Assembly: GCF_000381745.1 (NCBI RefSeq) | Contig: NZ_KB906986.1 | Coordinates: 1 to 64,000, forward strand | Reading direction: 5' to 3' | Length of the DNA: 64,000 nt | Origin: Psychromonas ossibalaenae ATCC BAA-1528 | Lineage (GTDB): Bacteria > Pseudomonadota > Gammaproteobacteria > Enterobacterales > Psychromonadaceae | Part shown: in pieces, positions 18,974-28,638 of the stretch | Position numbering within the stretch: position 1 is the first letter of the stretch | How the letters are laid out: each line of letters begins with the position of its first letter | Translations under genes and position numbers: made by a program | Notes under the pieces: model-generated | What the model saw: the letters and a program-made list of their open reading frames with translations, nothing else | The model's database searches: none | What the model was told of the DNA's origin: nothing

Positions 18974-19990
18974 ATGAAAAAATCGATTATCGCACTCAGT
19001 GTTATTTTAGGCGCAGCGCAGCTGAGCGGTTGTAATTCTTCAGATGAAATCAAAGCTGAAATCAAAAAGCAGCTTGGCTTCTCTATGGAAGACGGTGCTC
19101 AAGAAATCAAAAGCGGTTATTTACCGTTCCGCTTTGCGGTTGTTAACGGCCGTGAAGATGACGTTACAGTTAAAATGCATTATAAAGTAGAGGCGAATGC
19201 TAATCAGATAAGCCAGGATTTAACGCAAATAACTAACCTCAATAAGCTTATCCGTAACGAAGTCCTTGATATCGAAATTATTGATGACATGATAATCGGA
19301 GAGGATTACAGTATTCAGGTTCGCCCTGAAAACATTAAAAAAGATTTTGAGCTGACTATTAATGAAGGCCTGCTAGCTAATAACGACAAGTGGAGCACCC
19401 TATTCAACCAGACACAAAGTGATTTTAGTTATTATGTCGTACTGCATGAAGAAACAGATCACCCCACTGAAACCACTCATTCACCGGTAGTGAAAATGGC
19501 AGTTAAAAAAGCCGATTTGAAAAAATCGACAGCGGGTTTTATTAACCGCATTTCTACCAGCAACTTCTCTGCTGCAGACAGTAATATCTGTGTTATTGCT
19601 TCAACAAACAAAGGTAACACTCTAATTTCTGCAGATCTTCCCTACAACAGCAGCAGTGCAATGTTTGCTATGGATAAAGTACTCAACACGGATCAGCAGG
19701 ACTATCGCTTTATTATTGTTGCAAACGCAAGTATGCAGGAGCTTGAAGAGCATAATCAGGATAAATTAAGCAATTCAGAAATGGACTATGCACAGCAGCA
19801 CTGCCGGATCAACGGCAAAAGCGACAAGGAAAACTACTGGGTTGCTGTATCTGATGAAAAGATAGAAGATATGCCGGAAGAAAATTTAGCAATTATTTTA
19901 TCGGTTGACCACAGCGAAGGAAAAAGAGAGCTGGCAGTTGACGGTATTGAACTGCCAAGCCTGAAATGGGAAAAAGAAACCTGGAAATAA
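18974..19990 (+). CDS. Lipoprotein of unknown function
   Basis: A 338-residue protein with a lipoprotein signal (MKKSIIALSVILGAAQLSGC; lipobox LSGC, Cys20). Ser-Ser-Asp follow the Cys, so Lol sorting to the outer membrane is plausible. The mature part is acidic, with beta-rich stretches and no domain I recognise. AGGA lies 9 bases before the ATG. It converges on a ToxR/CadC-like membrane regulator, and tandem terminators separate them. The dyad at 18859-18888 suggests regulated expression. Confidence 0.75.
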   Translation: MKKSIIALSVILGAAQLSGCNSSDEIKAEIKKQLGFSMEDGAQEIKSGYLPFRFAVVNGREDDVTVKMHYKVEANANQISQDLTQITNLNKLIRNEVLDIEIIDDMIIGEDYSIQVRPENIKKDFELTINEGLLANNDKWSTLFNQTQSDFSYYVVLHEETDHPTETTHSPVVKMAVKKADLKKSTAGFINRISTSNFSAADSNICVIASTNKGNTLISADLPYNSSSAMFAMDKVLNTDQQDYRFIIVANASMQELEEHNQDKLSNSEMDYAQQHCRINGKSDKENYWVAVSDEKIEDMPEENLAIILSVDHSEGKRELAVDGIELPSLKWEKETWK

Positions 19991-20006
19991 TTCCTTTGTA
20001 GTTTTG

Positions 20007-20036
20007 GGCCGAGCACCCATCACGGCCTTTTTTTTT
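20007..20036 (+). terminator. Intrinsic terminator 1 after lipoprotein gene
   Basis: GGCCG ... CGGCC stem (20007-20011 / 20023-20027) followed by nine T. It starts 17 bases after the stop codon. Confidence 0.8.
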
Positions 20037-20092
20037 ACTGTCACGATTAAACTTTCCCACCGGTACAAGAGATGATTTCTTGTTACTGCTTT

Positions 20093-20120
20093 GGCCGTGG
20101 TACCCGCCACGGTCCTTTTT
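20093..20120 (+). terminator. Intrinsic terminator 2 after lipoprotein gene
   Basis: GGCCGTGG (20093-20100), loop TACCCG, CCACGGTCC (one bulged base), then five T. It is similar in sequence to the terminator 80 bases upstream, suggesting a tandem duplication. Confidence 0.75.
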
Positions 20121-20152
20121 GTATAAACACAGATAAACCTCTGTTTGAACCG

Positions 20153-21562
20153 CTATTCTGCTGCAGCCTCCACTAAATAACGGCTGATTCGACCTTTTGC
20201 ATTTTTAGGTTTACGCACGGACCTTCCCTGCTTTTTATCTAAAAAATATTTCAATGCCAGCTTATGAGCCGGCATTGAAACCGCCCCAATCAAACCTAAC
20301 TGCTGCTCTGCTTGTACATAATTACCTGATAAAGCATTAGCCGTAGCTCGTCCTAAACACACTTCATTAAGCTTCAATGGATAAGCTTCTTCAAACCAGT
20401 ATATCGCGCTGTCTAACGCGGCCGGTTCCTTATCAACCATATAGGACTCCATTTTATACCAGGCCATAGCCGCTTTCACTAAAGGGCAGTCAACCGTACA
20501 GGCTTCCAAAGAGTCAGAGAGCATTTTTTCTGTGGTCGGGTGAAAAGCGGCGGCTTCAGTATAAACATAAGCAACCAGCTGCATACGGTAACGCGCTATA
20601 GCCGGGCTCGGCGCTTGTTTAGCAATACGAATCGCTTCCGCGATGGCTTTGTCTCTGCCGGGACCGTCTTCACTTAACTTTGAAGTGAGTTTGATGATTA
20701 AATCATCAAGCTCTTCATCTAAGGTTTCCATTGACAGGTTATTAATATCCAGCAGCTGTTCTTCACCGGATTCATTGATAGTTAAAAACAGTTTAACCTG
20801 ATCACCGCTGTAACGCAGTAAAGGCTGAATTCTAATATCAATATCCGCAGCTTGCGGTGTGCTTTTATTGGGGCAGACATTCGCCATTTTTAACTTGCTG
20901 CAGTCGAAAAACACCTGCTGCCCGGTCTCCTTCAAGGTACCTTTTAAAGCTGCGTACAGATAACCGGTAATCGCATAGGAAAGCGGATCTGCCGGCAGCT
21001 CTCCCTGTTTACTTAAAACTGGTGCAGGATAAATCATCACCACAGCCGGCTTTTTAGGCCATAAGGTGATCATCAGCGTCACGACCACTGCAGCAGCAAT
21101 AATCACTGCTGCAGGTTTGACAAACCATGATTTTTTATTAACCACCGGCAGCGGATCTGTCTGTTCACTTTCACAGACGATTTGATTGTTAGACTCTAAT
21201 GAAACAGCCGGCTGTGCAGAAGGGCTATCTTTAGTCAGCACACCAACAAAGCGGTATCCTTGACGCGGCACGGTTTTTATTACCTGTGGGGATTTATGAT
21301 CCTCTCCAAGAAACTTGCGCAGTTTACTGATCGACTGGTTAAGGGAATTCTGCGTTACCACTACGCCGGGCCACACCTGCTCAAAAATCTCTTCTCGAGA
21401 TACGACTTGCTCCTGATTCACCACCAGGATCTCCAGCAGCAGCATAAGCTGCGGTTCTATTCGTTCAGCGCTTTCTAAACTTATCGTGTTGTGCACAGGA
21501 TCAACCAGTATACGGTTGTTAATCCAGTATTTGTTACATTTAAAATCGATTGGCTGGTGCAT
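20153..21562 (-). CDS. ToxR/CadC-like membrane-bound transcription regulator
   Basis: A 469-residue protein. Residues about 10-110 are an OmpR-type winged helix (ELILV..., SREEIFEQVWPGVVVTQNSLNQSISKLRKFL; IKTVPRQGYRFVG). One membrane helix follows (about 148-166, AAVIIAAAVVVTLMITLW), then a periplasmic domain of about 300 residues with helical, TPR-like character near the end and several Cys. CadC and ToxR have the same order: DNA-binding inside, sensor outside, no phosphorylation. The signal is unknown. The convergent lipoprotein is a possible target. Confidence 0.88.
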   Translation of the reverse strand: MHQPIDFKCNKYWINNRILVDPVHNTISLESAERIEPQLMLLLEILVVNQEQVVSREEIFEQVWPGVVVTQNSLNQSISKLRKFLGEDHKSPQVIKTVPRQGYRFVGVLTKDSPSAQPAVSLESNNQIVCESEQTDPLPVVNKKSWFVKPAAVIIAAAVVVTLMITLWPKKPAVVMIYPAPVLSKQGELPADPLSYAITGYLYAALKGTLKETGQQVFFDCSKLKMANVCPNKSTPQAADIDIRIQPLLRYSGDQVKLFLTINESGEEQLLDINNLSMETLDEELDDLIIKLTSKLSEDGPGRDKAIAEAIRIAKQAPSPAIARYRMQLVAYVYTEAAAFHPTTEKMLSDSLEACTVDCPLVKAAMAWYKMESYMVDKEPAALDSAIYWFEEAYPLKLNEVCLGRATANALSGNYVQAEQQLGLIGAVSMPAHKLALKYFLDKKQGRSVRKPKNAKGRISRYLVEAAAE

Positions 21563-21739
21563 AAATAAAGTCTAATTTTGATAAATGGAAGCACTGTTAA
21601 ATCATCATGAGTCAAAAGAGCATGCGCTTAAATCCTAGCATAGTTTTTTTTCTTACTGCACATCATTCATAAAGGCTTGATATTATTCTAATATTACTGA
21701 TAAAAACAGCCCAGCACAGCACCTTTTATTACCTGTGAC

Positions 21740-22636
21740 CTAGTCAGAAAACTGACTGTTTTTATTCACTGCATTTAAAGTGAAATCAACAAAACGTTTA
21801 TTAGCAACGGACAAATAACCGTCCCTTCGCCAGGCCATAGCTAGATCCAGATGCACTGCTGGTACAAACGGGATGCCTTGTATATCCGGTTCGACGTCTG
21901 TAACTAACTCTAATAAAGCAGTGATCGCAAATTCATTTTTAACAATATTTAAAATCATTGCTAGCAGATTAGTTTCAAAAGAATACTGCGCCGTACAGTG
22001 ATGTCGCTGACATAACTCGTCAATAACAGCACGGTGGAAATACCCCGCTTTAAACATAACCAGTTCATGGTCAAAAAAGGTCTGACAGTCAATCTGCTTA
22101 CGCACCGCTAAAGGATGATTTTGACCCACAGCAGCCACCATCTGCGAAGTAATTAAATGCTTTGCCTGTAGTTCATCGGGCACATTTTCATTAATAATAA
22201 TACCTAAGTCCAGCTCTCCGCTGAGCAGAAGATCTTTAATCGTCTGCGTCCCCGATTCCACAATGCTCAGGTTTAGATGCGGATGCTGAAACTTAAACGC
22301 CATTAATATTTCAGGAAAAAAATAGGTTCCCATCATGCTCGGGATACCGATTTTCACTTCTCCCTTTTCAAGCCCGCGCAGTTCATCCACGGCAGTCTGG
22401 GCATCGGCCATTTTATTGAGAATGATTTTCGCATGGCTCAGCAAAACCTGCCCTTCTTTAGTAACCGATACCCCTTTACGGCTGCGGTACAGTAAAGTTA
22501 CACCGAGCTTTTGTTCAAATTTAGACATGGAAATGCTTAAGGCTGACTGCGCAATATTCAAGGATGCAGCAGCTTTTGTATAACTGCCATGCTCAACAAC
22601 AGAGACAAAATAATGTAGGTTCTTAGAATTAAGCAT
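21740..22636 (-). CDS. LysR-family transcription regulator
   Basis: A 298-residue LTTR of normal length. The N-terminal helix-turn-helix is clear (LHYFVSVVEHGSYTKAAASLNIAQSALSISMSKFEQKLGVTLLYR), followed by the two-lobed effector domain (VKIGIPSMMGTYFFPEILMAF). It is divergent from an MFS exporter gene with about 95 bases between starts, the usual layout in which the LysR protein controls its neighbour. Confidence 0.93.
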   Translation of the reverse strand: MLNSKNLHYFVSVVEHGSYTKAAASLNIAQSALSISMSKFEQKLGVTLLYRSRKGVSVTKEGQVLLSHAKIILNKMADAQTAVDELRGLEKGEVKIGIPSMMGTYFFPEILMAFKFQHPHLNLSIVESGTQTIKDLLLSGELDLGIIINENVPDELQAKHLITSQMVAAVGQNHPLAVRKQIDCQTFFDHELVMFKAGYFHRAVIDELCQRHHCTAQYSFETNLLAMILNIVKNEFAITALLELVTDVEPDIQGIPFVPAVHLDLAMAWRRDGYLSVANKRFVDFTLNAVNKNSQFSD

Positions 22637-22731
22637 ATGTAAAATATATACCCGAGATAAGTTTAATATATTTTCAATACTACCATTTAATCGCTAACCT
22701 ATTATTAAAAAGTCAGCAGCGGATCTCAAAA

Positions 22732-23928
22732 ATGATTAAATTACATTCAGCCCCATATAAACGCGTGACTGTCGGCCTCGGGTTAGGCTCATTTTTAGTA
22801 TTTTGTAACCTCTATTATTTTCAGCCGTTACTGCCCTTTTTCATGCATACATTTAATGCCACAGAAATACAGGTAAACTGGCTGTTCTCTATTACGACAC
22901 TGGCTGTGGCGGCCGCGCTTATCCCCTGGGCGATTATTTCTGAAATTTACGGACGCCGTCTGGTGATGTTATGCAGTTTAGTGTTAATCCCGATTATTAA
23001 TTTCCTTATGTTTTTTAGTCAGGATTTATCCGACCTGCTTGTGCTGCGCTTTTTACTGGGCATTTCTCTGGCAGGATTTATTGCCGTCGCCGTCGCTTAT
23101 ATGGCAGATGAGTTTGAGCCCCAGGCTTTATTAATTGCGGTCGGCGGCTATATCAGCGCCAATTCGCTAGGCGGTATTCTAGGACGAATATACGGCGGGG
23201 TAATGACCGATTTTATCGGCTTAAAGTGGACAATATTAAGCATGTCTGTTTTAAGCTTCACGGCACTGCTTTTTATCTTACCGCGGATCAGCCGGCAGAA
23301 GCACTTCACTCCGCAAAAGGGACGTTTTTTACATCATAACAGACAGCTTCTTACTCATATGCGTACACCCAAAATATTGCTGGCAACGATTATCGGCGGC
23401 TTAAATTTTGCGATGTTTATCAATATCTATACTGTGATGGCCTTTAAATTATCATCGCCCCCCTTGTCACTGCCTGCAAGTATCACGTCTCTGATTTTTT
23501 TATGTTATTTAGCCGGCACATTGTCGGCGAAACTAAGCGGACGCTGGACAAAAAAATACAGCACGACTTCGGGCATACTGGCAGCTCTAGGTGTGTGTTT
23601 CAGCGCCATCATAATTATGTCACTGCAGAGTTTATTTTCGATTGTGCTGGGGCTGCTGCTGCTCAGCGGCGGCGCATTTTTTACCCACTCTCTGGCTTAT
23701 GGTTTTGTCGGGCGAAATGCACTGCACGGAAAATCTACCGCAACCGCGCTGTATCTGGTGATGTATTACTGCGGCGGCAGCCTGGGCGGGTTTGTACTGA
23801 TATCCTGCTGGCAGTCAGGGGGCTGGCCGATGGTCTTTGCAGCCTGTGCTTTCACTTATTTAATCATGGCGGCACTGACTGTTTATTTAAGCCGGAAAAC
23901 ACAGGTTATCAAGACACAATATGCTTAA
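22732..23928 (+). CDS. MFS transporter (YnfM-like, DHA1 type)
   Basis: A 398-residue permease with about 12 membrane helices in two six-helix halves. The loop 2-3 motif appears as SEIYGRRLVML. The opening YFQPLLPFFMHTFNATEIQVNWLFSITTLAVA resembles the YnfM/arabinose-efflux branch of MFS exporters. The substrate cannot be inferred; control by the divergent LysR gene is likely. Confidence 0.88.
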   Translation: MIKLHSAPYKRVTVGLGLGSFLVFCNLYYFQPLLPFFMHTFNATEIQVNWLFSITTLAVAAALIPWAIISEIYGRRLVMLCSLVLIPIINFLMFFSQDLSDLLVLRFLLGISLAGFIAVAVAYMADEFEPQALLIAVGGYISANSLGGILGRIYGGVMTDFIGLKWTILSMSVLSFTALLFILPRISRQKHFTPQKGRFLHHNRQLLTHMRTPKILLATIIGGLNFAMFINIYTVMAFKLSSPPLSLPASITSLIFLCYLAGTLSAKLSGRWTKKYSTTSGILAALGVCFSAIIIMSLQSLFSIVLGLLLLSGGAFFTHSLAYGFVGRNALHGKSTATALYLVMYYCGGSLGGFVLISCWQSGGWPMVFAACAFTYLIMAALTVYLSRKTQVIKTQYA

Positions 23929-23934
23929 AGATAA

Positions 23935-24339
23935 TTAACGCCCTAAAAGCTCTACCTGCTGTCGTTCCAGCTCTGTCAAAGCACCATAAAAACGCGGGTA
24001 AGGCCAGCCGTAACCCCAGCGGAAACTGGTTGGTAAAAACGGTGTACCGCCGACTCTAACTCCCAAAAGCATTAATAAAGCAACTTCAGGCTCCCCGACT
24101 TTAGTGACACAGCGTTTCAAAGCCTTATCGGAGTCTATCCGCTGCTGGTAAGTCCCGCCCTTCCAGTAGTCATAATCATGAATTTCACAACATGAAAGCC
24201 ATAATTTATTCTGCTCTATTGTTCCGTCAGGAAATGCACTGCAGCCGTCACTGGTAAACGGCGCGAGGGTGTCCGCATGAACGAAAGGCAGTCCCAGCAC
24301 TAACAACAGCAGGGGAATTATCTTATTTAATCTTGTCAT
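23935..24339 (-). CDS. Exported phospholipase A2-like protein
   Basis: A 134-residue protein with a signal peptide (MTRLNKIIPLLLLVLGLPFVHA). The segment SCCEIHDYDYWKGGTYQQRIDSDKALKRC carries the CCxxHD active-site pattern of the phospholipase A2 fold, where His and Asp form the catalytic dyad, followed by a second Asp (DSDKAL) at about the expected distance. The DGCSAFPDG loop may be the calcium loop. It would act in the periplasm or outside. Activity is not proven. The tail faces the MFS gene 6 bases from its stop. Confidence 0.65.
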   Translation of the reverse strand: MTRLNKIIPLLLLVLGLPFVHADTLAPFTSDGCSAFPDGTIEQNKLWLSCCEIHDYDYWKGGTYQQRIDSDKALKRCVTKVGEPEVALLMLLGVRVGGTPFLPTSFRWGYGWPYPRFYGALTELERQQVELLGR

Positions 24340-24372
24340 AATACCTGCACTACCTGTTAAACCGTCGATGCC

Positions 24373-24795
24373 CTAATCTAATATTTTGTGCATCGATAAA
24401 TGCACAATACCGGCTTCCATAAACTCTTCACCAAAGGGGATAAAACCTAGTTTTGTATAAAAATCGACTGCTTGTTTTTGTGCCCCAAGATAAACTCGCT
24501 GATAGCCCTGTTCAGCGGCAGCATCAATTAATGACAGCACAATCTTAGCACCCAGCCCCTGACCTCTATAATCACGCAGCACAGCAATACGCCCGATATG
24601 TCCGTCTTCTAACATGCGTCCGGTAGCGGCGGCTTGACCGTCAACAAACAGCAGAGCATGCAGGGCAGACTGATCGTTGCCGTCAAATTCAATCTCGGCA
24701 TCTATCCCCTGCTCTTTAATAAAAACAGTTTCTCTAATGAAACGAATAGCGTGTTTGTTTTCACTGTCAAATGCGACATTTTTTACTGCTGACAT
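24373..24795 (-). CDS. GNAT-family N-acetyltransferase, YjcF/ElaA-like
   Basis: A 140-residue single GNAT domain. The acetyl-CoA loop reads RDYRGQGLGAKI, preceded by GHIGRIAVL; the N-terminus IRETVFIKEQGIDAEIEFDG is typical of the YjcF-type subgroup. The acceptor substrate is unknown. It lies just upstream of the phospholipase-like gene on the same strand (33 bases apart) and may be co-transcribed with it. Confidence 0.85.
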   Translation of the reverse strand: MSAVKNVAFDSENKHAIRFIRETVFIKEQGIDAEIEFDGNDQSALHALLFVDGQAAATGRMLEDGHIGRIAVLRDYRGQGLGAKIVLSLIDAAAEQGYQRVYLGAQKQAVDFYTKLGFIPFGEEFMEAGIVHLSMHKILD

Positions 24796-25220
24796 TATTT
24801 AACCTTGTGGTGAATCAGGCCGGACAATTCCAGCTGCTGATTAAAAATTCATTTTAGAAGCGGCTGTCTATTGGATTTGCAGCAATGTGCTAAGCCTTTT
24901 ACCTGGAATTTTTTATACCGGCAGCACAGTACTTCTTGTTTAGACTTTACTATGTTTAATCTGCGATTCAAACCCGCAATTATATTCTGAACTGTAAATA
25001 TCCGCAGTTGATAAGCATCTGCAAAGCACAATTCCAGCTTATATAAACAGGCTTGATTGAACTGAATAATGACATTCAGCAGCTTGTTAATAGAGTAATG
25101 AACAGCGCGCCTTATTACCGTGGAATTTTAAATATGATTTACTAACTGTTTGGCGATATTCTGAAACGCGGGGTTAATTGAGACTTACGATAAGCGTTTG
25201 TATAGCGGCACTTTTAATAA
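24796..25220. other. Gene-free region
   Basis: About 425 bases between the GNAT start and the terminator of the GH19-like gene. AT-rich. A 60-codon minus-strand frame has no recognisable features and is not called. No repeat of the window's known families was found here. Confidence 0.5.
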
Positions 25221-25253
25221 AAATGCCGGTCAGCTATAAACTGACCGGCATTT
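25221..25253. terminator. Strong hairpin after the GH19-like gene
   Basis: AAATGCCGGTCAG pairs with CTGACCGGCATTT (13 bp, loop CTATAAA). On the minus strand it is followed by TTATTAAAA and lies 31 bases beyond the GH19-like stop codon, fitting a terminator for that gene. Confidence 0.8.
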
Positions 25254-25284
25254 TCCGGGAATAATAATTTACTCCTGCAAAGTT

Positions 25285-28116
25285 TTACTGCGGGTTAAGA
25301 CCTAATGATTCTAAGACTAACTTGAAGTTAGCACGGCGATCTTCAATGGCATGAACATCACCACTTACAGGGCAGGTAGAATCCGGGCAGCCGCGGTTAA
25401 CGATACCAGATACATCATCAACAAATTCATTACCTACCAGACCACCGTCTACATACTTTTTAAGTTCATCGTAGTAGTCCCAGTCTGCATATTGACCACC
25501 TTCATCATCGTATGCCTGTACTGAATTAACCCAGAAAAACAGACCTGCAATCCATTTGATCTCCTTATTCTCTTCCGAGCTGCAGATCAGCCCTGGATTT
25601 GAACATAAATCTAAATCGGCGTATAACGGGCTCTCCGGCGGCGCTTCAACGGTAAGACCATCAACCTTTTTACCTATCAGGTCAGGATCAACGTGTGAAC
25701 GACCTACGAAGTGGTTAAGCGTACCAAAGTTTTGACGACCTGTGGTTTGAATAACACCACGTCCCCACCAGCCGCAGCCTTCAACACTTGCTTCTGCTTC
25801 ACCTGGGTGACCGTCCCAGATAAATTTACCTGCCTTTTGACCAACATAGACTTCACATTCATCACGTTCATAAGCCTGCTTAGAGCTATCTATACCTGTC
25901 GGTGGAGTACCACACCAACCATCACTATGAGACCAGCGGCCAACTTTACCGTCAATAAGCAGGCCCTGCTCTTCCAGTACTGCATCAGGAGCAACAAACA
26001 GAGGAGCTGGAGCGCCGTACCATTCAGCATGGGTCAGTGCAGTCTGTTCCATCTTATTATCGCGAGGACAAGAGTAAGCATGGTCTTTACCTGATACAGG
26101 GTTAACACCATAATCTGCATATTTCTGACCTAACTGACCACAACTTGCTGTCATTGTGTAGGTTGCTGGTGCGCCGTAGTCAGTATGAGACCAGTTATTT
26201 TCGTCACAGGCATTGAAACGAATTGTTTCCTGCATACTTTGTGATAAAAACGCAGCAATAGCGACTTTGGCGTATAGCGTATTCGTTGCATCATCAGCAT
26301 TTTCATCGATTAACCAGAACGTATCACCAGCGACACCCACATTGTGCATTGAGTTTAAGCCGGTTAAAAAATCAGCCCAGTTATAGATTGTTGACGGGAT
26401 CCACTTTAAATCTGGCGTTTCATAAAGGAAAACTTCATTATCCATAACTGTTTCAGCATCTTCTAAGTCTTTGTTCAGTGACTCAATGCTTGTTAACGGA
26501 ACCTCATCCATAGGCTGACCTACATAATACAGCGGCACTTTAGCGTTGTCGTAGCGATCAATTTTAGCTTCTAAATCCATCGTATTAGTATCGAACAAAA
26601 TAGCAAAAATGTTGCTGTGAGCCGCTTTACGTAGATTGCTCTCACCGGCAGTATTACCCATAAAGTAACCTGCAGCCTGATCCGTTGGAATATTAGACAA
26701 CATTGCAGGCGCCTTAGCGTGGTCTGTCACTTGTTTCACGTATTCCAAAGCGTTATGCCACTGGCCGCTTGTTAAAGCATCAGAATCACTGGACTTAGAG
26801 AACGCAATAAAATCAGCTTCTGATTCACCTTTATAAAGCTCGAAGCTGCTAAGCAGGTCAGCCGTTGCTTTAGAGGCAGCATCCCATACAGACTGTCTGC
26901 CTGAGTGAGTGTCAAAAGCAAAATCACCAATACTTAAAGACCAGCCGAAAACAGCCTTAGGCGCAAGCGTAGACAAGACTAAGTTCTGAGCTTGAGCCCA
27001 GCCTTGCGCATTATCGGTTAATGCATTGATCTCGCTGCTGTCGATTTGTTGACCTGTGTTAATTAACGCTTGAGTTAAAGCACGTTTAACTTCAATACTG
27101 CCCAAAGACGCGCCTTTATCAGCCGTTATATTATCAAGCACATCAGTGCTGATGATGACTGTTTTTTGCTTGGCCTTAGTCGCAGCTGTAATCAGTTCTT
27201 CGAAAGACTCTGTTAATAGATCATAATCAGACAGGTCTTCGCTGTTGATAGTCTCTACCGTCACCATCTTAGGCGCATCTGAAGACGGGCTGGCAGCAAC
27301 AAAGTCACTCGGCCAGCGGTGAAGGGACAAATTAACCGGATCACTCGGATTTGGTAAAGACAGCAGCGCTGCTTCACCAGGCGCTGTGCCATCACAGTTC
27401 AAATGATGCTCCCAGTCACTTGAACTACCAGGCACCTCCTGCGTCCAGCTTTTAGCTTTATGAGCGATGTTTTCATGAACCATGATATCGCCAGCATCAG
27501 CATAACTAGGCTTACCTTCCCAGTCAGTTTGAGTCCAGTCAGGATAAACATTAAAATCTGCACAGAGTGCACCTGGGTCTGGCGTTGGCTCTGATTCTGG
27601 CTCAGGTTCTGGCTCTGGCTCTGGCTCTGGAATCGGGTCAACACCTGGATCTGGTTCTTCACCCGGCTCTGATGTACCATCCGGACAGTCTACTTCATCC
27701 CAAAACCAAGAAGTGCCGTTTGGTGTTTCCCATACTCCCGGGTTGTTTTTAGCGATATAGCACTCATTCTTATAAGAAACCATATCGCCATTTTCGACTT
27801 TTGTTTATCCAGGGATAAACGGAATGACATCCCCGCCAGCAGGCGGCTCTCCAGGAGTACCAGGACAGTCTACTTCATCCCAGAACCATGAAGCACTTGC
27901 ACTTGGTGTTTCCCATACTCCCGGATTGTTTTTCGCGATGTAGCACTCATTATCATAAGAGACCATATCACCATTTTCGACTTTTGTTTCTCCAGGAACA
28001 AACGGTGTAACTTGCTCCCCGGCAGCAAAAACATTCGAGCTGACCGATAATGTCAGCGTCGAAGAAAACAAAGCAACCGAGACTGCTTTTTTTACCTGAC
28101 TAACCTTAAAACTCAT
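25285..28116 (-). pseudogene. Secreted GH19/chitin-binding protein split by one nonsense codon
   Basis: Read through, the frame spans 943 codons with a single TAA at 27805-27807. The order is: signal peptide (MSFKVSQVKKAVSVALFSS...VFAA); chitin-binding repeat 1 (ENGDMVSYDNECYIAKNN, WETP, WFWDEVDC); the TAA; near-identical repeat 2; an acidic Pro-Glu linker; a third chitin-binding-like module (VYPDWTQTDWEGKPSY); about 400 residues unassigned; and a C-terminal GH19-type catalytic region with FLSQSMQETI (candidate acid Glu) and GWWGRGVIQTTGRQNFG. Repeat 1 has GGA-GAA-ACA where repeat 2 has GGA-TAA-ACA, so one G-to-T change made the stop. A restart at 27783 would lack the signal peptide. It is a recent pseudogene, a readthrough case or a sequencing error. 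Confidence 0.8.
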
Positions 28117-28268
28117 ACCTAATCCTTACCTTTAAAGACTATATTATTACAACTTAAAATGTTTATATCCGCGCTTCTATGCTTATATTACGGCTTAAAT
28201 TGACTTCAAAAAACACACAATTACCCAACATGACACACTAAACTACCACCCAATAGGTAGCCCAAATC

Positions 28269-28334
28269 TGTGTTTTTTGTGATTTTTTGTGATTTTTTGT
28301 GATTTTTTGTGATTTTTTGTGCAAAAAACACACG
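28269..28334. repeat. Phased T6 tandem repeat inside an inverted repeat
   Basis: GTGATTTTTT-type units recur every 10 bases, about five times, over 28271-28321. They are bounded by CTGTGTTTTTTG on the left and CAAAAAACACACG on the right, which pair over about 12 bp. A-tracts spaced one helical turn apart bend DNA strongly. The site lies upstream of the minus-strand GH19-like gene (start 28116) and between it and a plus-strand gene. Confidence 0.85.
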
Positions 28335-28458
28335 CAGAAAAAAACAACTACAACTATCATTTTAAAATCAACAATCTAAATAAAACAGGTGATTAATAAC
28401 AGTAAATCTGCTTGCTCGTATTTAAGCGGGACAATCAATAACAAAGGCACTTAACGGT

Positions 28459-28511
28459 GGCAGAACAAAGCCGGAATAATCATGTTATGCTCACTCCGGC
28501 TTTGTTCTGCC
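28459..28511. promoter_or_regulatory. Perfect 17-bp inverted repeat
   Basis: GGCAGAACAAAGCCGGA (28459-28475) and TCCGGCTTTGTTCTGCC (28495-28511) are exact inverted copies with a 19-base spacer. No T-run follows on either strand and no gene ends here, so an ordinary terminator is unlikely. It lies 128 bases before the start of the binding-protein gene. It could be an operator, a structured leader or part of a small RNA. Confidence 0.5.
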
Positions 28512-28638
28512 GTATAAATCAACACTTCAATCATAATAAGATGCTATGGTTATAGGGTATATTTTCGCTAGTGGTCAGCGTCTGTTTTGTCTAAGCCCAA
28601 TTTTCCTCTTAACGGCCGGCCTTTACATTGGGATATTT

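Noticed and set aside
25711-26094. 127-codon plus-strand frame
   Set aside because: It is the complement of the conserved GH19 region and is Thr/Cys-rich shadow sequence.
27783-27804. Independent start of an 832-residue GH19 protein
   Set aside because: The frame is continuous with the upstream signal-peptide frame except for one TAA; a start here would have no signal peptide and no good ribosome site.
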